Notes: a model not told the origin generated them from the letters alone. A DNA stretch of 11,106 bases from Microcaldota archaeon (GCA_027314465.1 DAHVAU010000003.1:1-11106); one strand, 5' to 3'. Counted from the stretch's first letter, positions 1-7,630 are shown. Program-made: numbers and translations.

Positions 1-2
1 CG

Positions 3-3000
3 CAATCGACCTCTACATACACAGTTACTGCGCCATACTCTGGAACAGCGAGCTATATCTTGGGGCAGTCAGGCACTGCGCCAAGCCCTCTGTCTCCTGC
101 AATGCCTGTGTGGCAGTACAATACCGCAAATTCGCTATACCTAATAACATGCCCGCAGACCCCTCAGCTCCCAACCCCAACAACTCCCACCCAGCTTTTC
201 TACGCATCGACCACAGATTATGGCGACTGGAGGATAGCCGGGGACACGTGCCTGGCAGCGCAGGCAGCCTCAAACCCCCCAGTCACCGCATACATGAATG
301 TATACCCGAACCAGCCTCCCGGCCCTGGCCTTCCAAGCAGCACATCCTTCAATGTTATACTAAGCTTCAGCGGCGCGATGCTTACTGCCATAACAAACCT
401 GGGCTATTCACCTGAGCTAATGACAAGTAGCGGCAACTTCATCTCCTCTACATTCAACAAGAGATCCTACGTGTTCACTCCTGCAGAGGCCCTTGGGCAG
501 CAGGGCATATGGACCTGGACTACGCAATACGTGGACCTGTCGACCATAAGTGCGCAGCTGGCCGCAGGCCTTGGCTGGACTCCAACCGCCACAGAGCAGA
601 TGGTGTACGATTCTCCGCCGCCCTCAACATGTACTTACGGATACGCACTCAATGAGCAGGTCAGGCTTGTAAGCGTGCAGAACATCAACCTCCCATTCCA
701 GGAGTTCGGCGGGGGCGCAGTGAACACCGATCTTCTTCCATATTTCATGTACAGCGCTAACGTCATCAACTCCGTGCCTTCCAATCAGTTCAACCTTGCA
801 CTATCATATGATATCTACAGCCCTTACAACTATTACGCGCCGCAGAATACGATAGATCCAATACTTATAAACAATACCGGCCTGCTTCTTGCCAACTACA
901 ACCAGCAGCTTGGCTATTTCAACAGGGCAAACAAGGGAGCTGAGTTTGCTGCGCTGCCGGGCATTGGCGCAGGGATCCTTGTTCCATTCGGCCAGCCAAC
1001 TGCTACTGCAACTGGCGGTGCAGGCGGCGGTGGCGGTGGCGGAGGCGGAGGCGGCGGTGGCGGAGGTGGCGGCTCGGGCAACTGCAATCCTGCCGATGCA
1101 AACACGCTGGTGGCATGCCTGTCAGGTATAGTCTCATCGCAGCAAGGTGGTTCATTCCTCGCATCGCAGCAGTTCCTAAGCATCGAGATACAGGGCGCAG
1201 AGGAACTTGGAAACGCATACGGCTTCCCATGGGAGTATGTCTTCTCGCAGATGACTGGCGCGGAGTGCGGAGCATGCGTCTATGCCCAGTATCCGCAGCC
1301 ATATGGCGCCGGTGATCCTACAAGCACGCAGAACTGCTTCAACTGGTGGAGCTACACCGTCGGCGGAGGGCAGCAGGGCGTCGGAGGTGGATTCACTACG
1401 CCTCCAGGCGGCATAGAGGCGCTGGATGTGCCTGGTGTGGGGTGGAGATGCTACAACCCCTCTGATTTCGGCGGCTCATATGACATGTACGACTTCAATG
1501 TCAATCCCGGGCCTCCAGGCGCCAGCGGCGATACGATTAACACTGCGCTAGCGTCCCTTCAGGCAGCAACGACCGGTCCTCTTGGAATAACCAACTACTA
1601 CGCATCCAATCTCGGCGTATGCTATGCCGGATACTGCGGCAGGCAGATCGAGGATACCTGCGACTTCAGCACCTGGGCCGGAGGCACGTATGCCATAGGC
1701 AGGCCAGGCGGCGGAGAAGCCTCATATTCATCTGCAATACTTAACCAGGTCGACACTCTGTTCGGATCCACGCAGGCTGTGCAGAATGCGGCTACAACTG
1801 GTGCGAACGGCGCCTGCACCACTCCGGATCCTGTGGCCGTGAGCGGTGGCGCAGGCACTACAACTGGCGGCGGCGGAGGCACAACCGGCGGAGGTGGCGG
1901 GGGAACAACCACTGCTGCAGCAGCTCCGCCCTCGTATACAGCAAATCTGGACCCCAACTCAATAACCGCTACGCCTAACGGATATGTATTCATACTGGGC
2001 AATTACATAGGACAGGCAGGCAGCGGCGCAGTTGCTGCAGCTCCTGCCCAGCCGCCCGCACAGGCATCAAACTCAAGGATCGCTTTGCAGGGTCCAAGCT
2101 CGTCATACAGCCCTCTATCATTCGCTGGGGCTAGTGGGGCTAGCGGAACTACGACTGTGGACACAGGACCTGCGATGCCTGCGAGCATGATGCCGTACTA
2201 CAATGCTGTTACCGGTGCAGGGATCAATCTATATATACTGACACAGATACCCGCAGGGGAATACAATACCACATATTACCAACCCAATCTGGTCACAGGC
2301 ACGAATACTCTGCAGGCATACAATACTGAATGGACTGGATACTGGTCCAACGTAGCGCAGCTGCAGAACCAGAAGCTATACATAGTAAATGCGATACCTG
2401 TAAGCAACTCAATGCCGTTGCTTGGAATAATAGCCAAGTACTACAGTACCACTGCGCAGCAGGTCTCATTCAGCCCTGCGAACGTATCTGCAGACGATTA
2501 CGGGGACGTATTCATAAACGGGTACGTGCAGGTTAACGGTGGCTGGCCAGAGCCCAACAGCTGGTGGCTTGTCGAGATCACGAACGTAATAGGCAATGGC
2601 CCTATAAGCATAAGCGCTCAGCCCATGTGCCCGTTGCCGTCATCCGGCTCACCTGCGCCTACGCAGGCATGCACGGGGGGACAGGTGTTCCCGGAGCTGG
2701 CAGTGTCACCTACTGCATCGCAGATATACACTGCAGGCTTCCAGAGCGGCTACATACTGGAGTACGACAACCAGCTGCAGTACTCTGGCGCCATAAGCCT
2801 TAACTTCTCAACAAGCAACGTGCTTTACTATAATACCTCTGCATTCTCGTTCACATCGCAGCAGCAGTCAACATATCCGCCTGCCCTGAATATAACCGAC
2901 TTCCTGGCGAATGGGGGACTCTACGGAGTTACTATAAACTGCGGGAATGGCGCCCAGCAGTGCACTCGGGCGGACGACATCATGAAGAACATAATAGCCA

Positions 3001-5951
3001 ATGAGACCACACTGCTTAACCAGTACAACCCCGGCGGCAGCGGAGCCGGAGGGCTCACCCAGGACCTTCTCGACAAGTCTGCATGGTATGCGCAGACCTG
3101 CAAGACCGACGTATTTGTATACAGCGCATGCAACTCTAATTCCAATTACCACCATCCGCTTGGAATACAGGATGTCGGAGGCTACCTGTACGTATTCGAT
3201 GACTGGTACGGCATCACTGGGGAGATCTGCACCTCCAAATCCTTTGGAGGCGGATGCGGCGCTGAGAAGGGCGGAATAGCGTTCAACATGCCGATGGTAA
3301 GGATAATCAACTCCAGCGGGGTGGACGTGCCTGTGGATCCAACCTATGCGCCTGACCTGTGGATAATGAACCAGGCACATACTGCGCTGAACAGGTACAC
3401 CCAGACAAGCCCTCTGTATTATCCGCCGTACGGATGGATACTATCTGCAAATATAAGCATACAAAACACGCCCCTTGCCTCTAGCACTGCAAAGGACGTC
3501 TACTCGCTAAACATATGTGGCGCCAACAGGGCCTACTGCTTCCAGAATCCAGATCCCAGCTACCCCGGATCGCTCAGGCCAGTAGGGCCTCTTGTCAGGT
3601 CCTGGAACTGCCTTGTAAATAACTGCGCCGGAGGTCCCGGGGCGTTTCCGCTCATATGGACTGGCTTTAGCGTCAACTACAACTATTCCATGACCTTGTA
3701 CATACCATCAATCTCCACTGTGACAACGCGCGGGGGCAACGGCGATCCCGGAGGCCCGGGCGGCATAGGCAGCGCAGGCGCGTACGCAAACCAGCAGGGA
3801 GAGCTTCTCATGGCAAACATAGCGCCGCAGAACTACACGCAGTCAATAGGAGGCAACAACTATCCTAAGCTTACCTACGCATGCTACACTGGGCAGTCTA
3901 TCGGCACAGCTTCAGGAGCCAACGGGGGCAATATACAGGTGCAGGACAATTATGAGGCTGGACAGAGCGCCTGCCAGTACAGGACCATTGTGGACAGCCT
4001 GTCTGCGCCGGTGTATACTCTGCCCAACGCATTCGAGTACGACAGCAACCTGGGCTCCTATCAGATATATTCAATACCAGGCATATACTCCTCCATAGGC
4101 CCTCTGGGCAGCGTTGCAAGCGGCTCATCAAATTCTCAGTCAAACCTGAACAACGAGGCTACTAACCTTGGTAACTATTACAACAACCAATACAGCGGAT
4201 CATCCCTTACCAGCTTCAGCACCGCCTCCGGCCTGCCGCAGCTTGCAACGTCAATAAACAGTGTAATATCTGGGTATACCGTGCTCCCAATGCAGTATAC
4301 ATACGAGTACAAGTACTGGGTATCAAACATAAATCCCAGCTCGCCCACATGCGCAGTGCCTAGCGAACTGTCAAAGTACAAGACGCCCACTACCGGCACC
4401 CAGACGATCTTCAACTACACCACATCGTCTCAGAACGGCCAGGGCAACACCAATTCCAACCCGCAGCGCGCGCAGGTGGAGAGCGGCGACACATACGCCA
4501 AGTCAGGGCAGAACATAACTTCTTATTACGCATCCAACCTCACGTCAGTTACAGTGCCCAGCCAGATGCTATACAACATACTCACAAACAGGATATTCGG
4601 CGCCGTGTACGTCAACAGCTCTTTTACCCCGTACACAAACCAGCAGGGCATAATAAACGCCACAAATCAATACACCTATGCAACTGACACATTCACCCAG
4701 GGAGCCTATCCCGGCTACGAATATTTCACTACAAATCCTCTAAACCCGCCGTGCATAGGTCCTACATGCGTACCATCGCTCACAAATACCGGCAGCGTAT
4801 ACAATGTGAATAATACGTTCAACACCCTGACATCGGCCCCGCTGCTTGTGGACCTGTTCAACTGGTACAAGTTCCCTATCCAGGATATGGCCCTGAGACT
4901 GTCGCTCACCGGCGCTGCGAATGGTGGCCATAGTCCATACGGATATCACAGGCTGGTCTTCGTATACAACGACAGATTCAACAATACGCTGTACATGCCT
5001 CTTGATGCAGACGTAGCAAACATAACGGCAATAAATCTCACGGTGACGCAGGCCGTCAACGCCATAAACTCAAACCAGACTGCGCTTACAATAAACGGCA
5101 CGGCCGGATGGACAGAGCCGTTCACGTCTAATTTCATACCTCTCAAGAACAGCCCGATCTATCTGTACTACCAGGTCAACCTTGATACGATCGGCTTCAA
5201 TGCTCTCGAACAGCCTGTAAAGGCCATAAACTGCATATTCTCAAATGCCATACCCTCATCTGCATGCCAGCTTGCAAATCCTGTGTACAACGGGCTTGAA
5301 TACAATGCAATAAACCAGTACCCTAGCGGATCGTACTGGATATCACCAAACGTAGTGACATACCATACTGCCTATAATTCAATAGGGGAATGCTCTCCTC
5401 CGGCGAACAGCCTGCTTGAGCCGATCAATGCCATATACACTATGTGCAACATTTACTCGAATTACAACCTGCCTGATAAGTGCCCGCTATCTGCGCAGGG
5501 TTATACGCGGTACTGCTACCCAGTATTCGACAACGGCACAGGCATATGCACGCCCCAGCTCGGTCTTGTGGGGGTTGTTACAACGAATGCGATGGGCTAC
5601 TTCAATACCATAATAACCGCCTGCGGCAGCGGCTCCGCGGACATATTTGCACAGTATTATGGCACACCCGGCCCTGAGCCAATCTATGCATCGCAGTCGC
5701 CTATGCTATATTCTGCAAATCCTTCCAGCCAGCAGTACATAACATTCAACGCCTTCAACTATTCATGGGCTCCGACGCAGTCAACGCAGGTGGTGCAGAT
5801 AGGCGCGCTGCTGCTCAGCCTTGGGCAGATAAGCATTATACCTATAGCGGCTGCCCTTGCAGTTGCTGCTGCAGTGACCATTCTCGTTTACCGCAGGCGC
5901 GCCAACGCGCATAGCGCCAATGCGCGCAGGCGTTCCAGGCGCGCGCAATAA
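3..5951 (+). CDS. Giant C-terminally anchored surface protein (5' partial)
   Basis: The frame is open from base 3 to a TAA at 5949-5951, giving 1982 visible residues. No stop lies upstream of the TTG at 60, and the residues encoded at 3-59 have the same Ser/Thr/Tyr-rich character, so the gene begins outside the window. Residues below are counted from the codon at 3. Visible parts are a beta-type N-terminal region (1-335), a Gly run (341-357), a Cys-rich lysozyme-like domain (about 383-587), a Gly/Thr linker (615-637), propeller-like repeats (about 650-1115), a second long Asn/Tyr/Ser-rich region, an Ig-like unit (about 1843-1916), one membrane helix (1933-1963) and a basic tail. There are about two dozen N-x-S/T sequons and many paired cysteines, while Lys, Asp and Glu are sparse. 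This indicates an exported, glycosylated, disulfide-stabilised protein with its C-terminus in the cytoplasm. The signal peptide is not visible. Adhesion, envelope and glycan-processing roles are all possible; I do not recognise a named family for the whole protein. Confidence 0.9.
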   Translation, partial: QSTSTYTVTAPYSGTASYILGQSGTAPSPLSPAMPVWQYNTANSLYLITCPQTPQLPTPTTPTQLFYASTTDYGDWRIAGDTCLAAQAASNPPVTAYMNVYPNQPPGPGLPSSTSFNVILSFSGAMLTAITNLGYSPELMTSSGNFISSTFNKRSYVFTPAEALGQQGIWTWTTQYVDLSTISAQLAAGLGWTPTATEQMVYDSPPPSTCTYGYALNEQVRLVSVQNINLPFQEFGGGAVNTDLLPYFMYSANVINSVPSNQFNLALSYDIYSPYNYYAPQNTIDPILINNTGLLLANYNQQLGYFNRANKGAEFAALPGIGAGILVPFGQPTATATGGAGGGGGGGGGGGGGGGGGSGNCNPADANTLVACLSGIVSSQQGGSFLASQQFLSIEIQGAEELGNAYGFPWEYVFSQMTGAECGACVYAQYPQPYGAGDPTSTQNCFNWWSYTVGGGQQGVGGGFTTPPGGIEALDVPGVGWRCYNPSDFGGSYDMYDFNVNPGPPGASGDTINTALASLQAATTGPLGITNYYASNLGVCYAGYCGRQIEDTCDFSTWAGGTYAIGRPGGGEASYSSAILNQVDTLFGSTQAVQNAATTGANGACTTPDPVAVSGGAGTTTGGGGGTTGGGGGGTTTAAAAPPSYTANLDPNSITATPNGYVFILGNYIGQAGSGAVAAAPAQPPAQASNSRIALQGPSSSYSPLSFAGASGASGTTTVDTGPAMPASMMPYYNAVTGAGINLYILTQIPAGEYNTTYYQPNLVTGTNTLQAYNTEWTGYWSNVAQLQNQKLYIVNAIPVSNSMPLLGIIAKYYSTTAQQVSFSPANVSADDYGDVFINGYVQVNGGWPEPNSWWLVEITNVIGNGPISISAQPMCPLPSSGSPAPTQACTGGQVFPELAVSPTASQIYTAGFQSGYILEYDNQLQYSGAISLNFSTSNVLYYNTSAFSFTSQQQSTYPPALNITDFLANGGLYGVTINCGNGAQQCTRADDIMKNIIANETTLLNQYNPGGSGAGGLTQDLLDKSAWYAQTCKTDVFVYSACNSNSNYHHPLGIQDVGGYLYVFDDWYGITGEICTSKSFGGGCGAEKGGIAFNMPMVRIINSSGVDVPVDPTYAPDLWIMNQAHTALNRYTQTSPLYYPPYGWILSANISIQNTPLASSTAKDVYSLNICGANRAYCFQNPDPSYPGSLRPVGPLVRSWNCLVNNCAGGPGAFPLIWTGFSVNYNYSMTLYIPSISTVTTRGGNGDPGGPGGIGSAGAYANQQGELLMANIAPQNYTQSIGGNNYPKLTYACYTGQSIGTASGANGGNIQVQDNYEAGQSACQYRTIVDSLSAPVYTLPNAFEYDSNLGSYQIYSIPGIYSSIGPLGSVASGSSNSQSNLNNEATNLGNYYNNQYSGSSLTSFSTASGLPQLATSINSVISGYTVLPMQYTYEYKYWVSNINPSSPTCAVPSELSKYKTPTTGTQTIFNYTTSSQNGQGNTNSNPQRAQVESGDTYAKSGQNITSYYASNLTSVTVPSQMLYNILTNRIFGAVYVNSSFTPYTNQQGIINATNQYTYATDTFTQGAYPGYEYFTTNPLNPPCIGPTCVPSLTNTGSVYNVNNTFNTLTSAPLLVDLFNWYKFPIQDMALRLSLTGAANGGHSPYGYHRLVFVYNDRFNNTLYMPLDADVANITAINLTVTQAVNAINSNQTALTINGTAGWTEPFTSNFIPLKNSPIYLYYQVNLDTIGFNALEQPVKAINCIFSNAIPSSACQLANPVYNGLEYNAINQYPSGSYWISPNVVTYHTAYNSIGECSPPANSLLEPINAIYTMCNIYSNYNLPDKCPLSAQGYTRYCYPVFDNGTGICTPQLGLVGVVTTNAMGYFNTIITACGSGSADIFAQYYGTPGPEPIYASQSPMLYSANPSSQQYITFNAFNYSWAPTQSTQVVQIGALLLSLGQISIIPIAAALAVAAAVTILVYRRRANAHSANARRRSRRAQ
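1023..1073 (+). repeat. Seventeen-glycine linker in the giant protein
   Basis: Seventeen consecutive glycine codons follow GGA and precede Ser-Gly-Asn-Cys. They use a mixture of GGC, GGT and GGA rather than one repeated triplet, so the tract is conserved at protein level and not a simple DNA microsatellite. It separates the N-terminal beta-type region from the Cys-rich lysozyme-like domain and should act as a flexible spacer. Confidence 0.9.
1149..1763 (+). other. Lysozyme/glucosaminidase-like domain of the giant protein
   Basis: This segment (residues about 383-587) opens with a helix-like stretch containing GAEELGNAYGFPWEYVFSQM and then GAECG. That order resembles the first helices of GH73/FlgJ-type glucosaminidases, where a 'GvP..l.laQ..lEsgwG' pattern carries the catalytic glutamate. 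The matching residue here would be Glu421 (codon 1263-1265). Later family-like signals are QNCFNWWSYT near 1329-1358 (compare the 'NNlFgik' segment), a WRCYNPSD segment near 1443-1466, and a closing AGGTYA followed by a helix ending NQVDTLF. At least eight cysteines lie within it, which would suit a disulfide-stabilised extracellular fold. The assignment rests on pattern recognition only. The spacing around Glu421 differs from the usual motif, so the domain could be a catalytically dead binding module or an unrelated fold. Confidence 0.4.
1845..1913 (+). repeat. Gly/Thr-rich linker
   Basis: Blocks of five and six glycines alternate with Thr pairs and triplets, followed by an Ala/Pro stretch. 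Codons are again mixed (GGC, GGA, GGT, GGG). It lies on the C-terminal side of the lysozyme-like domain, so that domain is bracketed by two flexible linkers. Confidence 0.85.
1950..3340 (+). other. Beta-propeller-like repeat region of the giant protein
   Basis: Several short units share the pattern of a small residue cluster, a turn with Asp/Gly, and an alternating hydrophobic strand. Examples are ATPNGYVFILGNY (near 1965-2003), ADDYGDVFINGYVQV (near 2490-2534), VSPTASQIYTAGFQSGYILEY (near 2703-2765) and IQDVGGYLYVFDDWY (near 3165-3209). Each is followed, directly or after an insert, by a second strand ending in a residue pattern such as VEIT or VRII. This is how beta-propeller blades of the NHL/YVTN type look, with long inserts between some of them. 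Blade number is not clear; I see at least four. In exported proteins such folds usually bind partners or carbohydrate. The fold is inferred, not proven. Confidence 0.4.
3732..3779 (+). repeat. Short collagen-like Gly/Pro segment
   Basis: Residues 1244-1259 contain Gly-Gly-Asn-Gly-Asp-Pro-Gly-Gly-Pro-Gly-Gly-Ile-Gly-Ser-Ala-Gly. It interrupts beta-type sequence and probably marks another domain boundary. Confidence 0.6.
5529..5750 (+). other. Ig-like unit next to the membrane anchor
   Basis: The encoded segment has LGLVGVVTTNAMGYFNTIIT, then a glycine-rich turn, SADIFAQYYG and a closing beta strand. The 'TNAxGYFxxxI' core followed by a 'xIxAxYxG' strand is typical of Ig-like or transthyretin-like stalk domains in bacterial and archaeal surface proteins. 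Two cysteines (in GICTP and TACGS) could form a disulfide. It probably forms the membrane-proximal stalk. Confidence 0.5.
5799..5948 (+). other. C-terminal transmembrane anchor and basic tail
   Basis: Residues 1933-1963 are almost entirely Ile, Leu, Ala, Val and Gly and end at a Tyr. A 19-residue tail rich in Arg follows, with an ANAHSANAR near-duplication. This is a stop-transfer arrangement, with the bulk of the protein outside and the C-terminus in the cytoplasm. Cys-sorting or LPXTG-like motifs are absent. Confidence 0.85.
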
Positions 5952-5970
5952 GATGTCGTAGACTGCGCAA

Positions 5971-5980
5971 GCTATTAATA
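5971..5980 (+). promoter_or_regulatory. Possible TATA box for the 465-residue protein gene
   Basis: GCTATTAATA lies in the 60-nt gap after the giant gene, with its centre about 36 nt before the ATG at 6012. No ribosome binding site precedes that ATG, which fits a short-leader or leaderless transcript. No oligo-T terminator is visible between the two genes, so readthrough from the giant gene is also possible. Confidence 0.4.
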
Positions 5981-6011
5981 CTCCAAATGCGCATAGTGTA
6001 GCAGTTCTATT

Positions 6012-7409
6012 ATGTACATATCCAAGAATCCAAGGCGCGCGGCAAGGCAGGAAAACCAGTCGGCCAGGATATCTGGGGAGATAGACAGGAAGCTTGATGA
6101 CGCATCCGGGCGCATTGGCAGCGCCATATCTGCTCTTGATAAAGTCAAAGTGCATCTGCAGGGCGAGAGCAGGGATGTTGTATACGGGGTACTGGATGAG
6201 CTAAGAGACCTGCAGTCAAAGACCGATGCGGGATTTGTGGGAAGGACCATAAAGAGACTCAGAAGCCAGCTCGTACCGTCAATAAATGGCGCTCTGGACG
6301 CACAGACTGCTGCCGAGCGCTTCGGTGAGCTGAACGTGCAGCTCGCAGGGATAGGCGCAATTGCGGCCCGCAGGCTTAACCAGCTAGACAGCCTAACTGC
6401 AGCAGAGCAGGCCGCGCGGCGCCTTAGCGCCAACATAAATGATATCGCCGCCAGCGGTGCAGTGCGCGCTCGGATAGGTTCTGAGAAGGCCCCATCAAAT
6501 GAGGCTGTGATGATTGAAAGGCTAAAGGGCATAGATCTTCCCGCTCTTGAAAAGGAGCTCAGCGAGCTTGTCTACGCCAAGCATGCCATAAACGGTGTTA
6601 AGGGCGCATCAACTGAACTGCAGCTTCATGGCGTCGAAAGGGCAAGGGCGTACATCAATGACTATCCTATCACGTTCATTGAGACTGTAGTGCCCAGTTC
6701 GCGCGCCCCTGGCGCTTCAGAGGCCGCCGGCCCAGTAACTGCGCAGACTCCTGCTATTACAGGCCCTACGTTAATGGAAGTGATGGGGCAGGAACTCATA
6801 TCCATAGAGGCAGCCGAGCTTATGAAGTCTCTTGAGATCCACTATAACAACGTAGCGGACATGATAGACGACTATATAAAGGATGCAAGGTCCTACAAAG
6901 GCAGCAAGCTTGGCGCATTCATAAACGGCATCAACACAGAGCAGCTTGTGCTGTTCTCAAAGGCGCACATCTATGCTACCGGGCACCCTGGCAATGCGGC
7001 TCTGGTAAACGAGATTAATACGCTTCTCAACCTCTCAAATGATGCGATTATCAACCTCTCGGCCAAGATGAGGTCCGCCGGCTATATGCTAGAGCCGCGC
7101 ACAGTCCCGTTCGACGGAATGGCGCAGCACGGCCAGCCTGTGCTCAGCGCCATGGCAGAGGCATCCGCAGTTTCGCACATGGCAGATTCCATGGCTGACG
7201 AGATGCGCAGAATACTTGGAGAGGTGCTCACAGGTCCAGGCGTGCCTGCCAATGCTGCACAGGCCGTGCTGCGCGAGCTCCACAAGGATAGGCTGCTGAT
7301 AAGCGCCGCAAGGAGAGAGGCTGAGAGCCAGCCGCAGGCCACCGTAGAGCCACTGGCAGTCATACTCCAGCTCAGTCCTCAGAGTGAAGATGGCGATACT
7401 TCTGCATAG
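6012..7409 (+). CDS. Soluble helical protein of unknown function, 465 aa
   Basis: The ATG at 6012 is the first in frame and the stop is TAG at 7407-7409. The product has no signal peptide and no membrane segment, so it should be cytoplasmic. It is mostly helix-forming, rich in Ala, Arg, Glu, Leu and Asp. A basic N-terminus (KNPRRAARQ) is followed by heptad-like helices over about residues 15-225. A Pro/Ala/Thr/Gly linker spans about 228-253, and a second helical half runs to about 430. The C-terminus is loose, with Gln, Ser, Glu and Asp. I recognise no enzyme motif, zinc ligand set or nucleotide-binding loop. It starts 60 nt after the giant surface-protein gene on the same strand, so an inner scaffold or a partner of that protein's Arg-rich tail is conceivable. 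That role is inferred from position only. Confidence 0.85.
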   Translation: MYISKNPRRAARQENQSARISGEIDRKLDDASGRIGSAISALDKVKVHLQGESRDVVYGVLDELRDLQSKTDAGFVGRTIKRLRSQLVPSINGALDAQTAAERFGELNVQLAGIGAIAARRLNQLDSLTAAEQAARRLSANINDIAASGAVRARIGSEKAPSNEAVMIERLKGIDLPALEKELSELVYAKHAINGVKGASTELQLHGVERARAYINDYPITFIETVVPSSRAPGASEAAGPVTAQTPAITGPTLMEVMGQELISIEAAELMKSLEIHYNNVADMIDDYIKDARSYKGSKLGAFINGINTEQLVLFSKAHIYATGHPGNAALVNEINTLLNLSNDAIINLSAKMRSAGYMLEPRTVPFDGMAQHGQPVLSAMAEASAVSHMADSMADEMRRILGEVLTGPGVPANAAQAVLRELHKDRLLISAARREAESQPQATVEPLAVILQLSPQSEDGDTSA

Positions 7410-7441
7410 CGCATGCGCATCGCAGCTAAGCTAATAATACT

Positions 7442-7452
7442 GAAATAAAAAA
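7442..7452 (-). terminator. Oligo-T terminator of the acidic microprotein gene
   Basis: On the minus strand this reads TTTTTTATTTC and starts about 42 nt past the stop codon of the acidic microprotein gene. Runs of T on the coding strand are the usual archaeal termination signal. The + strand shows only As here, so it does not serve the 465-residue protein gene. Confidence 0.5.
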
Positions 7453-7494
7453 GCAGTGTGCTGGTCTACTCGTAATTGAATATGCAGCGCAGTC

Positions 7495-7602
7495 TTACTC
7501 GTCGTCTCCGCTGTCCTCCTCATTATCAAATTCGTCTTCGTCAAAGTCGTCGCTGTCTTCATCTTCTTCGAGATCTTCATCGTCGAAATCCTCTTTTGGC
7601 AT
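7495..7602 (-). CDS. Extremely acidic microprotein, 35 aa
   Basis: Read on the minus strand, ATG at 7602-7600 opens a 35-codon frame ending in TAA at 7497-7495. Of 35 residues, 24 are Asp or Glu; Phe residues at intervals (KEDFDDEDL, DDFDEDEFDN) punctuate the acidic run and there is one Lys. Support for a real gene comes from its surroundings: a GGTGA ribosome binding site five nt before the ATG, an exact archaeal-style TATA element (CTTTATATA) further upstream, and an oligo-T terminator downstream. It should be disordered in solution. Acidic tails with spaced aromatic residues are known to bind basic surfaces such as DNA-binding, RNA polymerase or ribosomal proteins. No family was recognised, and a role as nucleic-acid mimic or chaperone-like partner is speculation. 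Confidence 0.65.
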   Translation of the reverse strand: MPKEDFDDEDLEEDEDSDDFDEDEFDNEEDSGDDE

Positions 7603-7607
7603 AGTTT

Positions 7608-7612
7608 TCACC
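7608..7612 (-). promoter_or_regulatory. Ribosome binding site of the acidic microprotein
   Basis: GGTGA on the minus strand matches part of the archaeal Shine-Dalgarno sequence GGAGGTGAT and sits five nt before the ATG at 7602. It fixes the start codon of this very short gene. Confidence 0.6.
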
Positions 7613-7614
7613 GG

Positions 7615-7630
7615 GCCCATGCAACTGGGC
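7615..7630 (-). other. Small hairpin in the microprotein leader
   Basis: GCCCA (7615-7619) and TGGGC (7626-7630) are inverted copies separated by six bases. On the minus strand this forms a five-bp stem just upstream of the GGTGA site, within the predicted leader. It could affect access to the ribosome binding site, but the stem is short and may be chance. Confidence 0.25.

Noticed and set aside
60..62. TTG as the start codon of the giant protein
   Set aside because: The frame is open upstream to the window edge with no stop, and residues 3-59 match the style of the protein, so the gene is 5' partial.
914..2188. Minus-strand frames with polyproline runs opposite the giant gene
   Set aside because: They are the antisense reading of the glycine linkers; composition and position mark them as shadows.
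2868..3380. 170-codon minus-strand open frame
   Set aside because: It lies wholly inside the giant gene with no promoter, ribosome site or recognisable motif.
5975..6532. 185-codon minus-strand open frame
   Set aside because: Antisense of the 465-residue protein gene, Ser/Leu-rich as expected for a shadow frame.
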